Shown in pieces: positions 1-7,575 of a stretch of DNA of 64,000 bases. Numbering within the stretch: position 1 is the stretch's first letter; each line of letters begins with the position of its first letter. The DNA comes from Pelotomaculum_C sp050950345. GTDB taxonomy: Bacteria; Bacillota; Desulfotomaculia; Desulfotomaculales; Pelotomaculaceae. A model generated the notes under the pieces. That model saw only the letters and a program-made list of their open reading frames with translations. It searched no databases and had not been told where the DNA came from. The stretch lies in NCBI GenBank assembly GCA_050950345.1, contig JBMNHK010000002.1:124001-188000 (forward strand), read 5' to 3'. The position numbers and the translations under genes were made by a program.

Positions 1-133
1 TGCTCTTAAATTTGGCGGCAATCTGACCAATCGTGAGATAGCTCAAATAATGGGCTTGAAGGAAACCAATGTGGGGACAATTTTATACCGGTCCTTAAAA
101 CGATTAAGGGATATTTTAAAAGAAGCTATTTAA
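1..133 (+). CDS. ECF-type RNA polymerase sigma factor, C-terminal fragment
   Basis: The window opens inside this gene; codons read in frame from base 2 to a TAA at 131-133. The visible 43 residues contain a region-4 helix-turn-helix pattern (NREIAQIMGLKETNVGTILY) followed by a basic helix, as in ECF sigma factors that bind the -35 element. It lies 29 bp before a small acidic gene and just upstream of the peptide locus, so it may drive that locus; this is inference. The N-terminal part is outside the window, so the subfamily cannot be stated. Confidence 0.8.
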   Translation, partial: ALKFGGNLTNREIAQIMGLKETNVGTILYRSLKRLRDILKEAI

Positions 134-162
134 TTTGCACATTGTGACTTGAGGTGTAACTG

Positions 163-450
163 ATGAATGAACATGATCTTAATGCCTTTATGTTGGATAT
201 AGATAAAATCCTTGCCGGTGAGCCGGTTGTGGTATCTGCCGGCGCGGGGCAAGACCAGGAATATCAGGAGTTGTTGATGCTGGCCCAGTTGTTGGCCGCA
301 GCCGACTTTTCAAGTGAAGATCCGGAGCGGGAAGAACGGATCTGGTCGAAGCTTCATCAAGACGGGCGTCTGGCCGATGATGAACTGGATCTGGTCGCTG
401 GTGGTCTTAATTTAGATGCTCTGCTTGCTGAAGAAGAGAAAAAGGAATAA
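163..450 (+). CDS. Small acidic protein with leader-like VAGG motif, next to sigma factor
   Basis: A 95-residue protein with a good ribosome site (GAGGTG at about 152-157). I do not recognise a named family. The middle (LLMLAQLLAAADFSSEDPER, about residues 37-56) resembles short proteins found beside ECF sigma factors. Residues about 72-82 read DDELDLVAGGL, close to the D-E-L-x-x-VAGG processing motif of the Nif11 and NHLP precursors downstream. The protein continues 15 residues past the GG with an acidic, lysine-ending tail that does not look like a product core. It could be a sigma-factor partner that has borrowed a leader motif, or a divergent precursor. The family call is uncertain. Confidence 0.65.
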   Translation: MNEHDLNAFMLDIDKILAGEPVVVSAGAGQDQEYQELLMLAQLLAAADFSSEDPEREERIWSKLHQDGRLADDELDLVAGGLNLDALLAEEEKKE

Positions 451-600
451 AAATTATTTGGGCAAAAAGAAGAAATTAGTGTGCTACTTTTTGGGGGCAA
501 TTGTATAAGTAATTGAAGATCAATTCATCTGACCGTTATCGGTGACATCTTATATGGTGCATCTAATAAATGGAAGGCGATTTTAGTGAGGTGGGTAGGT

Positions 601-1650
601 ATGGTGCGGGAGGAATTGGCTTTTCTCTATGATAACTACTTTAATTCCGACAAGGTAGTTTCCTGGGATGAGATACCTTTAGCGGATGAACCATTTGTCC
701 AGGCCTGGGAAGAATATATCCGGGATATCCCCGCTCTGGGGGTACAGACGGCATTAAGCAAAAGACTGGTGCAGCTGCGCTTTCCCGTAAAGGCGGGCAT
801 GAGTGTTAATCCCTATTATCAGGCTGCTACCAGAAAAGGATTAAGCACTGCGGCCATGCCAGATGCCACCGGTGTTAAGCTGGAAAACCCGGCAGGCCTT
901 AAGGTTTATTTGTATCAAACCATGGCGGGCAGGATTCCGGTTATAGAAACCGGCAGCAGAAACGATTTCGAAACCCTGGTGCGGGCGTTTTCTCGCCGCA
1001 ATGAACCGGCAGATATCCCAGCTTCTATGGGAGCCTGTATGATCAAGGGCTACAACAACTGGGACCGGGTGGCTAAATATAAACAAGAATGCGGCGAACA
1101 TTTTGATTTTAATCAAATGAAAGCCCATAAAGAACTCTATCAGGATACCTTTCTAATCCTGTCTGATGCGGGCTACAGTGGTGTTTCCGCTTCTATGCTG
1201 GGTTTAGCAGATGATGAATGGCGTAAGCTTTCCCTGGTAATTCGCAGAGAGCATGAGGCAACACATTATTGTACCCTGCGTTTGCTGGGCTCGGCCAGAA
1301 ACCACCTTCTGGATGAGTTTATCGCTGACTATATGGGCATCGTTGCCGCTATCGGCAGGTATCGGGCCGACTGGTTCCTCTGCTTTATGGGTTTGGAGCA
1401 TTACCCTGCTTTTAGAGCCGGTGGCAGGTTAACTAATTACTTAAAAGACATAGAGCTATCCCAGGAAGCCTTTGATGATTTGAAAAGTTGCATCAAAAAT
1501 GCGGCAGAAAATGTTGAGAAATTTGCCAGCACCTATCAGGATGTATATTCTGCCAAAGGAAAATATGAAATGCTTTTGCGACTGTCAAAAACTAATTTAA
1601 TAGAACTTGCTTCTGAGGAGGCAGAAAAGCTGTTATTAAGTCATGCGTAA
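601..1650 (+). CDS. Uncharacterised RiPP-locus protein with HExxH motif
   Basis: About 349 residues from the ATG at 601, chosen because GAGGTGG lies 6 bp upstream; an in-frame GTG at 586 would add five residues with no ribosome site. The protein has HEATH at about residues 218-222 and an acidic pair DE at about 238-239, the spacing of a gluzincin-type zinc site (HExxH plus a downstream Glu). No signal peptide or membrane helix is visible. I recall similar proteins beside Nif11/NHLP precursors but cannot name the function. A metallopeptidase acting on a leader is one reading; a structural role is another. It precedes the first precursor by about 100 bp and is co-directional. Confidence 0.7.
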   Translation: MVREELAFLYDNYFNSDKVVSWDEIPLADEPFVQAWEEYIRDIPALGVQTALSKRLVQLRFPVKAGMSVNPYYQAATRKGLSTAAMPDATGVKLENPAGLKVYLYQTMAGRIPVIETGSRNDFETLVRAFSRRNEPADIPASMGACMIKGYNNWDRVAKYKQECGEHFDFNQMKAHKELYQDTFLILSDAGYSGVSASMLGLADDEWRKLSLVIRREHEATHYCTLRLLGSARNHLLDEFIADYMGIVAAIGRYRADWFLCFMGLEHYPAFRAGGRLTNYLKDIELSQEAFDDLKSCIKNAAENVEKFASTYQDVYSAKGKYEMLLRLSKTNLIELASEEAEKLLLSHA

Positions 1651-1755
1651 GCTGCAGAAGGCGGTGATGAAGGAAAAAGGTGATGAAATAGGCAAGCGTG
1701 TTAAGCCGGGTTAGAAATTAATATTAAAATCAGAAAGGATGGATGGATTTTTGGA

Positions 1756-2083
1756 ATGGAAGAAAGATTAGCTCAATTACAGGCAAAGCTTGAGGCTGAT
1801 AAAGAATTAGGAGAAAAATTATTCAGTTTAGAGACTCCTGAAGAGGTACAGGGCTTATTAAAAGAACAGGGACTTGATTTTTCTATTGAAGAAATTTGTG
1901 TTGAAAGAGGCACTGGTTAAAGCTGTTGCCAAAGGGGATGGCAGTGAGCTTACAGATGCCGACCTGGAGGATGTAGCGGGTGAAATTGCAATAACAACTA
2001 CGATAGCGATTATAGGTGCAGTTGGTGGTCTCGTTGGAGTATTTGGCGGCGTCGTCGGCAATGCAGTTAGATCAAGATGGTAA
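1756..2083 (+). pseudogene. Nif11-type leader precursor, frameshifted (copy 1)
   Basis: The ATG at 1756 begins a Nif11-like leader (MEERLAQLQAKLEADKELGE) that matches copies 2 and 3. The frame fails near 1906-1909 and stops at TAA 1918-1920. The next frame continues the homology with LTDADLEDVAGE and a hydrophobic core ending in RSRW at TAA 2081-2083. Aligning the paralogues suggests two bases lost (or one gained) after the EEI codons. With the frame restored the core has the same layout as copy 3: Gly/Val/Ile-rich, ending Arg-Ser-Arg-Trp. The usual VAGG is VAGE here. Either a decayed precursor or a sequence error; the window has several similar indels. Confidence 0.75.
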
Positions 2084-2162
2084 ATGCGCAATGTAGCTGC
2101 TAATAAATTACCTTCAATGAATCTAAAAACAAATCTAAAAATGAAAAGGATGGATATTTATT

Positions 2163-2426
2163 ATGGAACAGAAATTAGCTCAGTTACAGGCGAAGCTCGA
2201 GGCAGACGGAAATTTAGGGGAAAAGTTATTCAGTTTAGAAACTCCTAAAGAGGTACAAAGTTTCTTGCGTGAACAGGGAATAGAATTCAGCCTGGAAGAA
2301 ATTAATACCTTAAGAGATGCCCTGGTTAAAGTTGCTCAAAAAAGCGAAAATGGTGAGTTATCTGATGAAGCCCTGGAAGATGTAGCAGGTGGAATTGCGG
2401 CTACAACAATATTTGCGAGCTATTAG
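2163..2426 (+). CDS. Nif11-type leader precursor (copy 2), core probably frameshifted
   Basis: An 87-residue open frame with a Nif11-type leader: coiled N-terminal helix, the ETPKEVQSFLREQGIEF segment, then ELSDEALEDVAGG and a ten-residue tail. The ribosome site is AAAGGATGG upstream. The short tail is suspicious: in the +1 frame from about 2419 the sequence continues as AISATAAVGSFVNNVTRGTW, matching the hydrophobic, Arg/Trp-ending cores of copies 1 and 3. One extra base near 2418 would explain this. Unlike the paralogues, no stop follows that Trp, so the restored frame would run on to about 2555. A secreted or modified peptide substrate is the likely role of the intact form. Confidence 0.75.
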   Translation: MEQKLAQLQAKLEADGNLGEKLFSLETPKEVQSFLREQGIEFSLEEINTLRDALVKVAQKSENGELSDEALEDVAGGIAATTIFASY

Positions 2427-2496
2427 TGCAACAGCAGCTGTAGGCAGCTTTGTCAACAATGTTACCAGAGGGACATGGTCGGTCTGCCGGAGCTGT

Positions 2497-2540
2497 CAAG
2501 GGCTGTCGATAGCCCGGACCCGGGTTGCTGACAACCCTTG
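2497..2540 (+). promoter_or_regulatory. Stem-loop between precursor genes
   Basis: CAAGGG at 2497-2502 pairs with CCCTTG at 2535-2540, with inner GTC/GAC and CCCGG/CGGG pairs. There is no U-run, so it is not a standard terminator. It lies between the Nif11 copy 2 and the NHLP precursor and may set RNA stability or relative expression. Confidence 0.45.
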
Positions 2541-2586
2541 GCTTATATTTATTTGAATTTATGATTAAAAAAGGAGGTACGAAAAC

Positions 2587-2925
2587 ATGGAAACAAAGAA
2601 TTTGACAACTATTGAGGTTAACCAACTGATTGCCGAGAGAGCCAGTGAAAATGAGGAATTTCGGTTGGCCTTGCTAAGTGACCCCAAGGCTGCGCTGGAA
2701 AAGGAATTTTCAGTAACGTTTCCCGAGCAAACTAAGGTTGAGGTTCATGTGGAAAGTACGAAGGAGTTACATTTGATAATTCCTGCAGGCAATATCGATG
2801 AATTGTCCGATGATCAGTTGGAAGATGTGGCGGGTGGTATTAATAATATTGGTAGTTTGAGTCCGATATGTGCCTATGGAGTACCTTCCCCCCTAGGACC
2901 GTCCTGGAGATGGCCTTCCATATAA
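2587..2925 (+). CDS. NHLP-type RiPP precursor with Ala-Tyr-Gly core motif
   Basis: A 112-residue precursor behind a strong ribosome site (AAGGAGG at about 2571-2577). Residues 1-84 form a nitrile-hydratase-like leader (NHLP family) ending ELSDDQLEDVAGG with the double Gly at 83-84. The 28-residue core (85-112) holds Cys95, then Ala96-Tyr97-Gly98-Val-Pro-Ser-Pro, and ends with Trp107-Arg108-Trp109. An X-Tyr-Gly motif followed by prolines is what radical SAM spliceases (PlpXY type) act on, cutting out a tyramine unit to leave an alpha-keto-beta-amino acid. The single core Arg is the only possible target there for the peptide-arginase homologue. The radical SAM gene begins 13 bp downstream. Leader call is firm; modifications are inferred. 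Confidence 0.88.
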   Translation: METKNLTTIEVNQLIAERASENEEFRLALLSDPKAALEKEFSVTFPEQTKVEVHVESTKELHLIIPAGNIDELSDDQLEDVAGGINNIGSLSPICAYGVPSPLGPSWRWPSI

Positions 2926-2938
2926 AGGTTAACCAAAG

Positions 2939-4465
2939 ATGATGCTAAATAAGCCAATAACGGCAGTATGGGAAATAACCATGGGATGTAACATGAGGTG
3001 TAAGCACTGTGGCTCCGGGTGTCATGATGCTCTCCCCGGAGAGCTAGACACCGCAGAAGCTCTCCAAGTATGTGATGCCCTTGGCGAACTTGGACTCCAA
3101 TGGGTTTCTCTGTCGGGCGGTGAACCTACTACCAGGAAAGATTGGTATCTGCTTGCCGCCCGTTTAACCCAGAATGGGGTTATTCCCAACATTATTACCA
3201 ACGGCTGGCTTTTTAATGAGGATATATTAGACCAAGCCATTAATGCGGGTGTAGGAACCATTGGTTTTAGTTTGGATGGCCTGCAAAGAACCCACGATTT
3301 CATTCGCCGGGAAGGTTCATATGAGAGAACTATGCAGGCTATCGAGCTATGCCGTCGCCGCAACCAGCCGGTAACAGCGATCACCGCCATAAATAAGACA
3401 AACCTGGGCCAATTAAGGGAACTTAAACAAGAACTTGTGCTGAGGGATGTCAGAGAATGGCAGGTACAGCTGGGATTCCCCATGGGCAATATGGCGGACT
3501 ATCGCAGCATGGTAATCGACCCGGGTGATGTTGATACGATCATTGACTTTGCTTACCAGTGCCTGCAGGAGAACTCTATCGAGGTTGTACTGGCAGACTG
3601 TATCGGCTATTTTAATCTGAAGGAAATGGAAGTATCCAGGAAAAGAAGCTCAGGTGCATATACCTGGCAGGGCTGCACTGCCGGGAAACACACCTTTGGC
3701 ATATTGCATAATGGAGATATTTTAGGGTGCACCTCGATAAGGGATAAGGAGTTTATTGAAGGTAATATCAGGAGTGTCCCGCTTAAATCTATCTGGGAAA
3801 ACCCTAATAGCTTTAGTTGGAACCGTAACCTGAAGAAAGAAGATCTAAAAGGTTTTTGTAAAAAGTGCCGTTTTGGTGACAGGTGTCTGGGTGGTTGTGC
3901 CAATTCCAAGCTGACTATGGGTGGCAGTGTATACGCCGAAAACCGGTATTGTTCTTATAACCATGCCGCTGATAAAAGAACCGGGTTATTTGAACAGAAC
4001 CAGTCTGCCGCGGAGCTGGCCGCAATGGGCAGGAACTATGCTCAAAAGGGCTATTTCCAGTTAGCAGAAACGGCATTGAGTGTTGCCTTACAAAGAGATG
4101 GTGCGGATACTGATCCTGATTTGTTAAACTTTTACGGCTACGTTAGTTTCAGGCTGGGTAATTATCAAATTGCCCTGGAAGCAAATGAAAAGGTACTGCA
4201 AAGGGAGCCAAACGATGTTTATGCCCTGAAGGGGAAGGGACTTTGCCTTGCTCGCCTGGGTAAGCCCGAAGAGGGCGTAGAACAGTTAAAAAGAGCAGTT
4301 TCCTTGACGGATAATGGTTTTATGGATCCGTATTTTGATCTGGCGATTGTATTGTCCGAAATGGGCCGCCAGGAAGAAGCCATTTCAGTCATTGAAGCGG
4401 GACGAAAAAAGTCGGAGCAATTTATCGTGCAAAGTGAAGCTTTATATCGGCAATTAGTGGGGTAG
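2939..4465 (+). CDS. Radical SAM/SPASM peptide maturase with C-terminal TPRs
   Basis: A 508-residue protein. The radical SAM cluster motif is Cys17-x3-Cys21-x2-Cys24 (CNMRCKHC), with SGGEPTTR about 30 residues later. A SPASM region with cysteines (CTAGKH, CTSIRD, CKKCRFGDRCLGGC) occupies roughly residues 240-345. From about 355 to the end there are about four TPR-like repeats, unusual for this class and probably for protein contact. It follows the NHLP precursor closely and is presumably co-translated, so it should act on that peptide. A splicease role is possible because of the Tyr-Gly motif; thioether formation or another C-C/C-S linkage cannot be excluded. Confidence 0.9.
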   Translation: MMLNKPITAVWEITMGCNMRCKHCGSGCHDALPGELDTAEALQVCDALGELGLQWVSLSGGEPTTRKDWYLLAARLTQNGVIPNIITNGWLFNEDILDQAINAGVGTIGFSLDGLQRTHDFIRREGSYERTMQAIELCRRRNQPVTAITAINKTNLGQLRELKQELVLRDVREWQVQLGFPMGNMADYRSMVIDPGDVDTIIDFAYQCLQENSIEVVLADCIGYFNLKEMEVSRKRSSGAYTWQGCTAGKHTFGILHNGDILGCTSIRDKEFIEGNIRSVPLKSIWENPNSFSWNRNLKKEDLKGFCKKCRFGDRCLGGCANSKLTMGGSVYAENRYCSYNHAADKRTGLFEQNQSAAELAAMGRNYAQKGYFQLAETALSVALQRDGADTDPDLLNFYGYVSFRLGNYQIALEANEKVLQREPNDVYALKGKGLCLARLGKPEEGVEQLKRAVSLTDNGFMDPYFDLAIVLSEMGRQEEAISVIEAGRKKSEQFIVQSEALYRQLVG

Positions 4466-4560
4466 TTGAGCGCAGCTTAATGATTTGCTCCTAAGCACAG
4501 GGGAGATCGCTATGCCTCCCCGCCAGCTGATTGGAGACTGCGCATAGCCATGTACAGGCA

Positions 4561-4584
4561 CAGCGGAGACTTAAATCTCCGCTG
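4561..4584 (+). promoter_or_regulatory. Perfect stem-loop before the peptide-arginase gene
   Basis: CAGCGGAGA and TCTCCGCTG form a perfect 9-bp stem around a 6-base loop, ending 29 bp before the ATG at 4614. It is not followed by a U-run. It may be a processing or stability element in the operon mRNA. Confidence 0.45.
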
Positions 4585-4613
4585 CGGGTATGTGAAGCAG
4601 GGGAGTGGATGCT

Positions 4614-5543
4614 ATGACTGATAAAGTGGAGATCCCGTTAATTATTATGGAAGAGCACCATGAATCCTTTTTTATTTGGAGCTACGCCTATTTTCAAGGG
4701 GCCATCAGTCCCTACGGCAACACCTTGCTGCATGTAGATTCCCATGGCGATATGGTATGTGCCCGGCTTAATTCATCCGTGGATGAATTAGAGGACGATT
4801 TAAGCCGGATCTATGCCTATGGTTATAACGAATTGGGCATCGCCGGTTTTATTATCCCGGCTATTTACCGAGGAATTATTAATAACTATACTTTTTTGTG
4901 CCGTTATGATAGTTACAGTGGGAAGAGAATAAACAAATTTGTTGCCTCCTATAAAAATGAAGGCAAATTTTTTAAGACCGGCGAGGTCAATAATCTTTTG
5001 CGTTTGCAATTGGAGTCTGCTGAAAACCGGTGGGGTGAGTACCAGTTTTATAGTTACCAAGAACTGGGGCCGGGCAGCGAGTTTACCACCGGGCAACCCT
5101 TAATCCTGGATATTGATCTGGATTATTTTTCTTGTGACAATTCACTCTCTTCGGCGGAAACCAAAATAGAGATAACCGCCGAGGCTTATCTTGAGTTTAA
5201 AAATAATAAATATCATCCTTTGCGCATTATGCCGGTGGCGGCTTTAACGGTAAGCCAAGAGGCAGACCGCTATTATCTTTACTATAATGAATGGCAGGAA
5301 GTACCGGACTTGAAAAAGGTCTCAAAGGCAGTGATCGATAAAAGGATTGCCAATTTTATTGACTTTTTGCGAAAAAATAAGCTCAAACCGGGTTTAATAG
5401 ACATTTGCCGCTCCAGGCTTTCCGGGTACACGCCGCATGACCAGTGGCAATATATAGAAGAAAGACTGCTGGACAGTTTGGCGGGTCTATATAATTTAAA
5501 CATAGCTCATATTAGTGACTTCGACAAAATCTATGGAGGTTAA
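4614..5543 (+). CDS. UPF0489-family peptide arginase homologue
   Basis: About 309 residues from ATG 4614 (AGGGGAG about 9 bp upstream; an in-frame GTG at 4605 lacks a ribosome site). Two metal-binding motifs are visible: HVDSHGD at about residues 40-46 and DIDLDYF at about 166-172, the arginase-like dimanganese ligands of UPF0489 proteins. In the landornamide system the relative OspR converts peptide Arg to ornithine. Placement directly after the NHLP precursor and a radical SAM enzyme fits that job; the NHLP core has one Arg and the Nif11 cores end in Arg-x-x-Trp-like sequence. It ends 2 bp before the acyltransferase, so the two are likely translated together. Confidence 0.85.
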   Translation: MTDKVEIPLIIMEEHHESFFIWSYAYFQGAISPYGNTLLHVDSHGDMVCARLNSSVDELEDDLSRIYAYGYNELGIAGFIIPAIYRGIINNYTFLCRYDSYSGKRINKFVASYKNEGKFFKTGEVNNLLRLQLESAENRWGEYQFYSYQELGPGSEFTTGQPLILDIDLDYFSCDNSLSSAETKIEITAEAYLEFKNNKYHPLRIMPVAALTVSQEADRYYLYYNEWQEVPDLKKVSKAVIDKRIANFIDFLRKNKLKPGLIDICRSRLSGYTPHDQWQYIEERLLDSLAGLYNLNIAHISDFDKIYGG

Positions 5544-5545
5544 CC

Positions 5546-6295
5546 ATGAATACATATACCGGGGAAGTGCTTGAACAGGGGCAGCTAACAGTTCAACCCG
5601 GCTTGGCCTATCCTTATTGTATGAGATTGCTGGAACAAAGTGATTTAAAGGCTGTTATGCAGCTGCAAAGCAAAATTATTGCCGCTATGGAGCAAAAGGA
5701 ATTGTACGTCCCCATCCCGGAAGAGGAAATGTACTATATCCTTGCAGGCAATGGGGAGTCCCTGGGGGTATTTGTTGAAGATAAATTATATGCTGCATGT
5801 TCGCTTTTATTTAAGGTTGATTACGAGATTAATATGGCTCGTGAACTCAACTTCAGTAATGATGAATTGGCTCAGGTGTCGCAGCTGGAACTATCCCTGG
5901 TAGATCCAGTTTTGCGAGGCGCTAAATTGCAGCAAAAACTAGCCGGTACCCTGGCCCGGCGCGAAGAGGAGCGGAAAACAACTAAGTATCTATTTTGTAC
6001 TGCTTCCCCTTATAATTACGCCAGCATTCAGACGCTGACGGCTATAGGCTTGCATATTGCTAAGCTGTGCAAAATGTATTATGACTGGGATAGATATGTG
6101 CTGTATAAGGATCTTACCAAACCGGCTCAATTAGACCAAGCTAATTCAGTTAGCAGCCTTAATACGTCCTTTGCCGAGCAACAGGAACTTCTCAGTAAAG
6201 GTTACCGTGGTTATGCCATATCGCGTGATCATGAGGGCAACAAAATTATGTTTGCGCCGATTATTGGATTTAAACAACTAGATGAAGTTGGGTAA
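5546..6295 (+). CDS. GNAT-family N-acyltransferase of the RiPP locus
   Basis: A 249-residue GNAT-fold protein starting 2 bp after the arginase stop, with GGAGG in the end of that gene. Motif A-like sequence (VDPVLRGAKLQQKL, about residues 116-129) and a following basic stretch form the acyl-CoA binding region, and the AsN/Ala-Ser segment near residue 155 (SPYNYASIQTL) fits motif B. In selidamide-type RiPPs a GNAT enzyme attaches fatty acid to Lys or to ornithine made by a peptide arginase. The direct arginase-GNAT pairing here suggests the same: acylation of ornithine. The acyl donor cannot be predicted from sequence. Confidence 0.8.
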   Translation: MNTYTGEVLEQGQLTVQPGLAYPYCMRLLEQSDLKAVMQLQSKIIAAMEQKELYVPIPEEEMYYILAGNGESLGVFVEDKLYAACSLLFKVDYEINMARELNFSNDELAQVSQLELSLVDPVLRGAKLQQKLAGTLARREEERKTTKYLFCTASPYNYASIQTLTAIGLHIAKLCKMYYDWDRYVLYKDLTKPAQLDQANSVSSLNTSFAEQQELLSKGYRGYAISRDHEGNKIMFAPIIGFKQLDEVG

Positions 6296-6324
6296 ATAGG
6301 TTATTAAGAAGAGGTTGTTAATTG

Positions 6325-7575
6325 ATGAAGAAATTATTTCGTGCTGAGCCCGGTTATCTGATGGCCTACGAGGTTACTTCCGGCTGGGCTGTGAAAATTG
6401 CTGGAGACAATTTAACCCTGCTCAAGGAGTGGCTGGATACCGGTGTAACCAATGATTTTATCCAAATGTTGGAGAAAAGAGATTTTCTGAACCCGGATCG
6501 GGACGAAGAGGTGCAGGCAGAATTAAAAGTATTACTTGGCCGCTGCCAAGAGATTCAGGCGCCGCTGCGTTCAATGAGTGTTCCCGAGCTTATGAATATA
6601 GAGTTGACCACACGCTGCCCCTTAAGGTGTCCCCAATGCTATTGTGATTTGCACCGGGGTCATGATATCAAACCTGAGGTGGCTTTAGCCTACATTGAGC
6701 AGGCGGCACGCTTAAAAATACCGTTTATTAACTTAAGCGGCGGGGAGACCCTCGTTTATCCCTACTTGACGGAATTGATCAAGGTGATAAGCGCCAAAGG
6801 GTTGAACGCATCTATTGCCATCTGCGGCTGGGGCTTTGATGCCGCTAGGCTTGCGGAATTAAAAGCGGCCGGTGTAGATCAGATCTATGTTTCCTTAAAC
6901 GGTTCAACATCAGAGGTTAATGCCAAGTCAAGGGATGGGTATGAACTGGCTATAAAAGCCTTGCAGTTGTTGCAGGCTGACCAAGGGCTCAACTATCATA
7001 TCAACTGGGTAGCCCGCAATGATAACGTGGCGGATTTTCCCCAGCTGGTCAGCTTGGGGCGTGAGCTTGGGGTTAATAGTATCGTGATTTTAGAGTCTAA
7101 GCCTGACGCCGCTTATGTGATGCAAGCGTCATTAAGCCGCGAAAATTTCATGTATCTGGCTGATTACTTAAAAAAACACGATCAGCAGGAAATAAAAATA
7201 GATGTTGAACCTTGCTTTTCGCCGCTTAAGGCCTACATCAATAATTATTATCTCTGGAATCGCAACACCGGAGTAAATAAAGGCTGTGGGGCAGGGAGAA
7301 ACGGCATTTCCGTCAGTGTGGAGGGGTATTTAACCCCCTGCCGGCATTTATTATATCCTGAAGACTATGCCGACATCGAAGAATACTGGTGGCATTCCGG
7401 GGTGCTTCATACATTGCGCAGTTTTGAAGATAACAGGGAAGAACCATGCAAGAGTTGTTCTTTAAATAATAACTGTGTTTCCTGCCGGGCGGTGGCCGAC
7501 AAAGTAGAAAAGAATCTTTTCAGCGGCAATCATTATTGTCCGTTGGGAGTGGCCAAAGAGGTTGAGGTGTTTTAG
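6325..7575 (+). CDS. Second radical SAM/SPASM peptide maturase
   Basis: A 416-residue protein from ATG 6325, with GAAGAGG about 10 bp upstream. The first ~85 residues are a small domain that could bind a leader. The cluster motif CPLRCPQC has cysteines at about 98, 102 and 105, followed by NLSGGETL. Auxiliary-cluster cysteines occur near the C-terminus (CGAGRN, CRHLL, CKSCSLNNNCVSC, CPLG). It differs from the first radical SAM enzyme in having no TPRs. Its stop codon abuts the next gene's ATG (7573-7575/7576). One of the two enzymes may be the splicease and the other an epimerase or cyclase; the sequence alone does not decide. Confidence 0.9.
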   Translation: MKKLFRAEPGYLMAYEVTSGWAVKIAGDNLTLLKEWLDTGVTNDFIQMLEKRDFLNPDRDEEVQAELKVLLGRCQEIQAPLRSMSVPELMNIELTTRCPLRCPQCYCDLHRGHDIKPEVALAYIEQAARLKIPFINLSGGETLVYPYLTELIKVISAKGLNASIAICGWGFDAARLAELKAAGVDQIYVSLNGSTSEVNAKSRDGYELAIKALQLLQADQGLNYHINWVARNDNVADFPQLVSLGRELGVNSIVILESKPDAAYVMQASLSRENFMYLADYLKKHDQQEIKIDVEPCFSPLKAYINNYYLWNRNTGVNKGCGAGRNGISVSVEGYLTPCRHLLYPEDYADIEEYWWHSGVLHTLRSFEDNREEPCKSCSLNNNCVSCRAVADKVEKNLFSGNHYCPLGVAKEVEVF

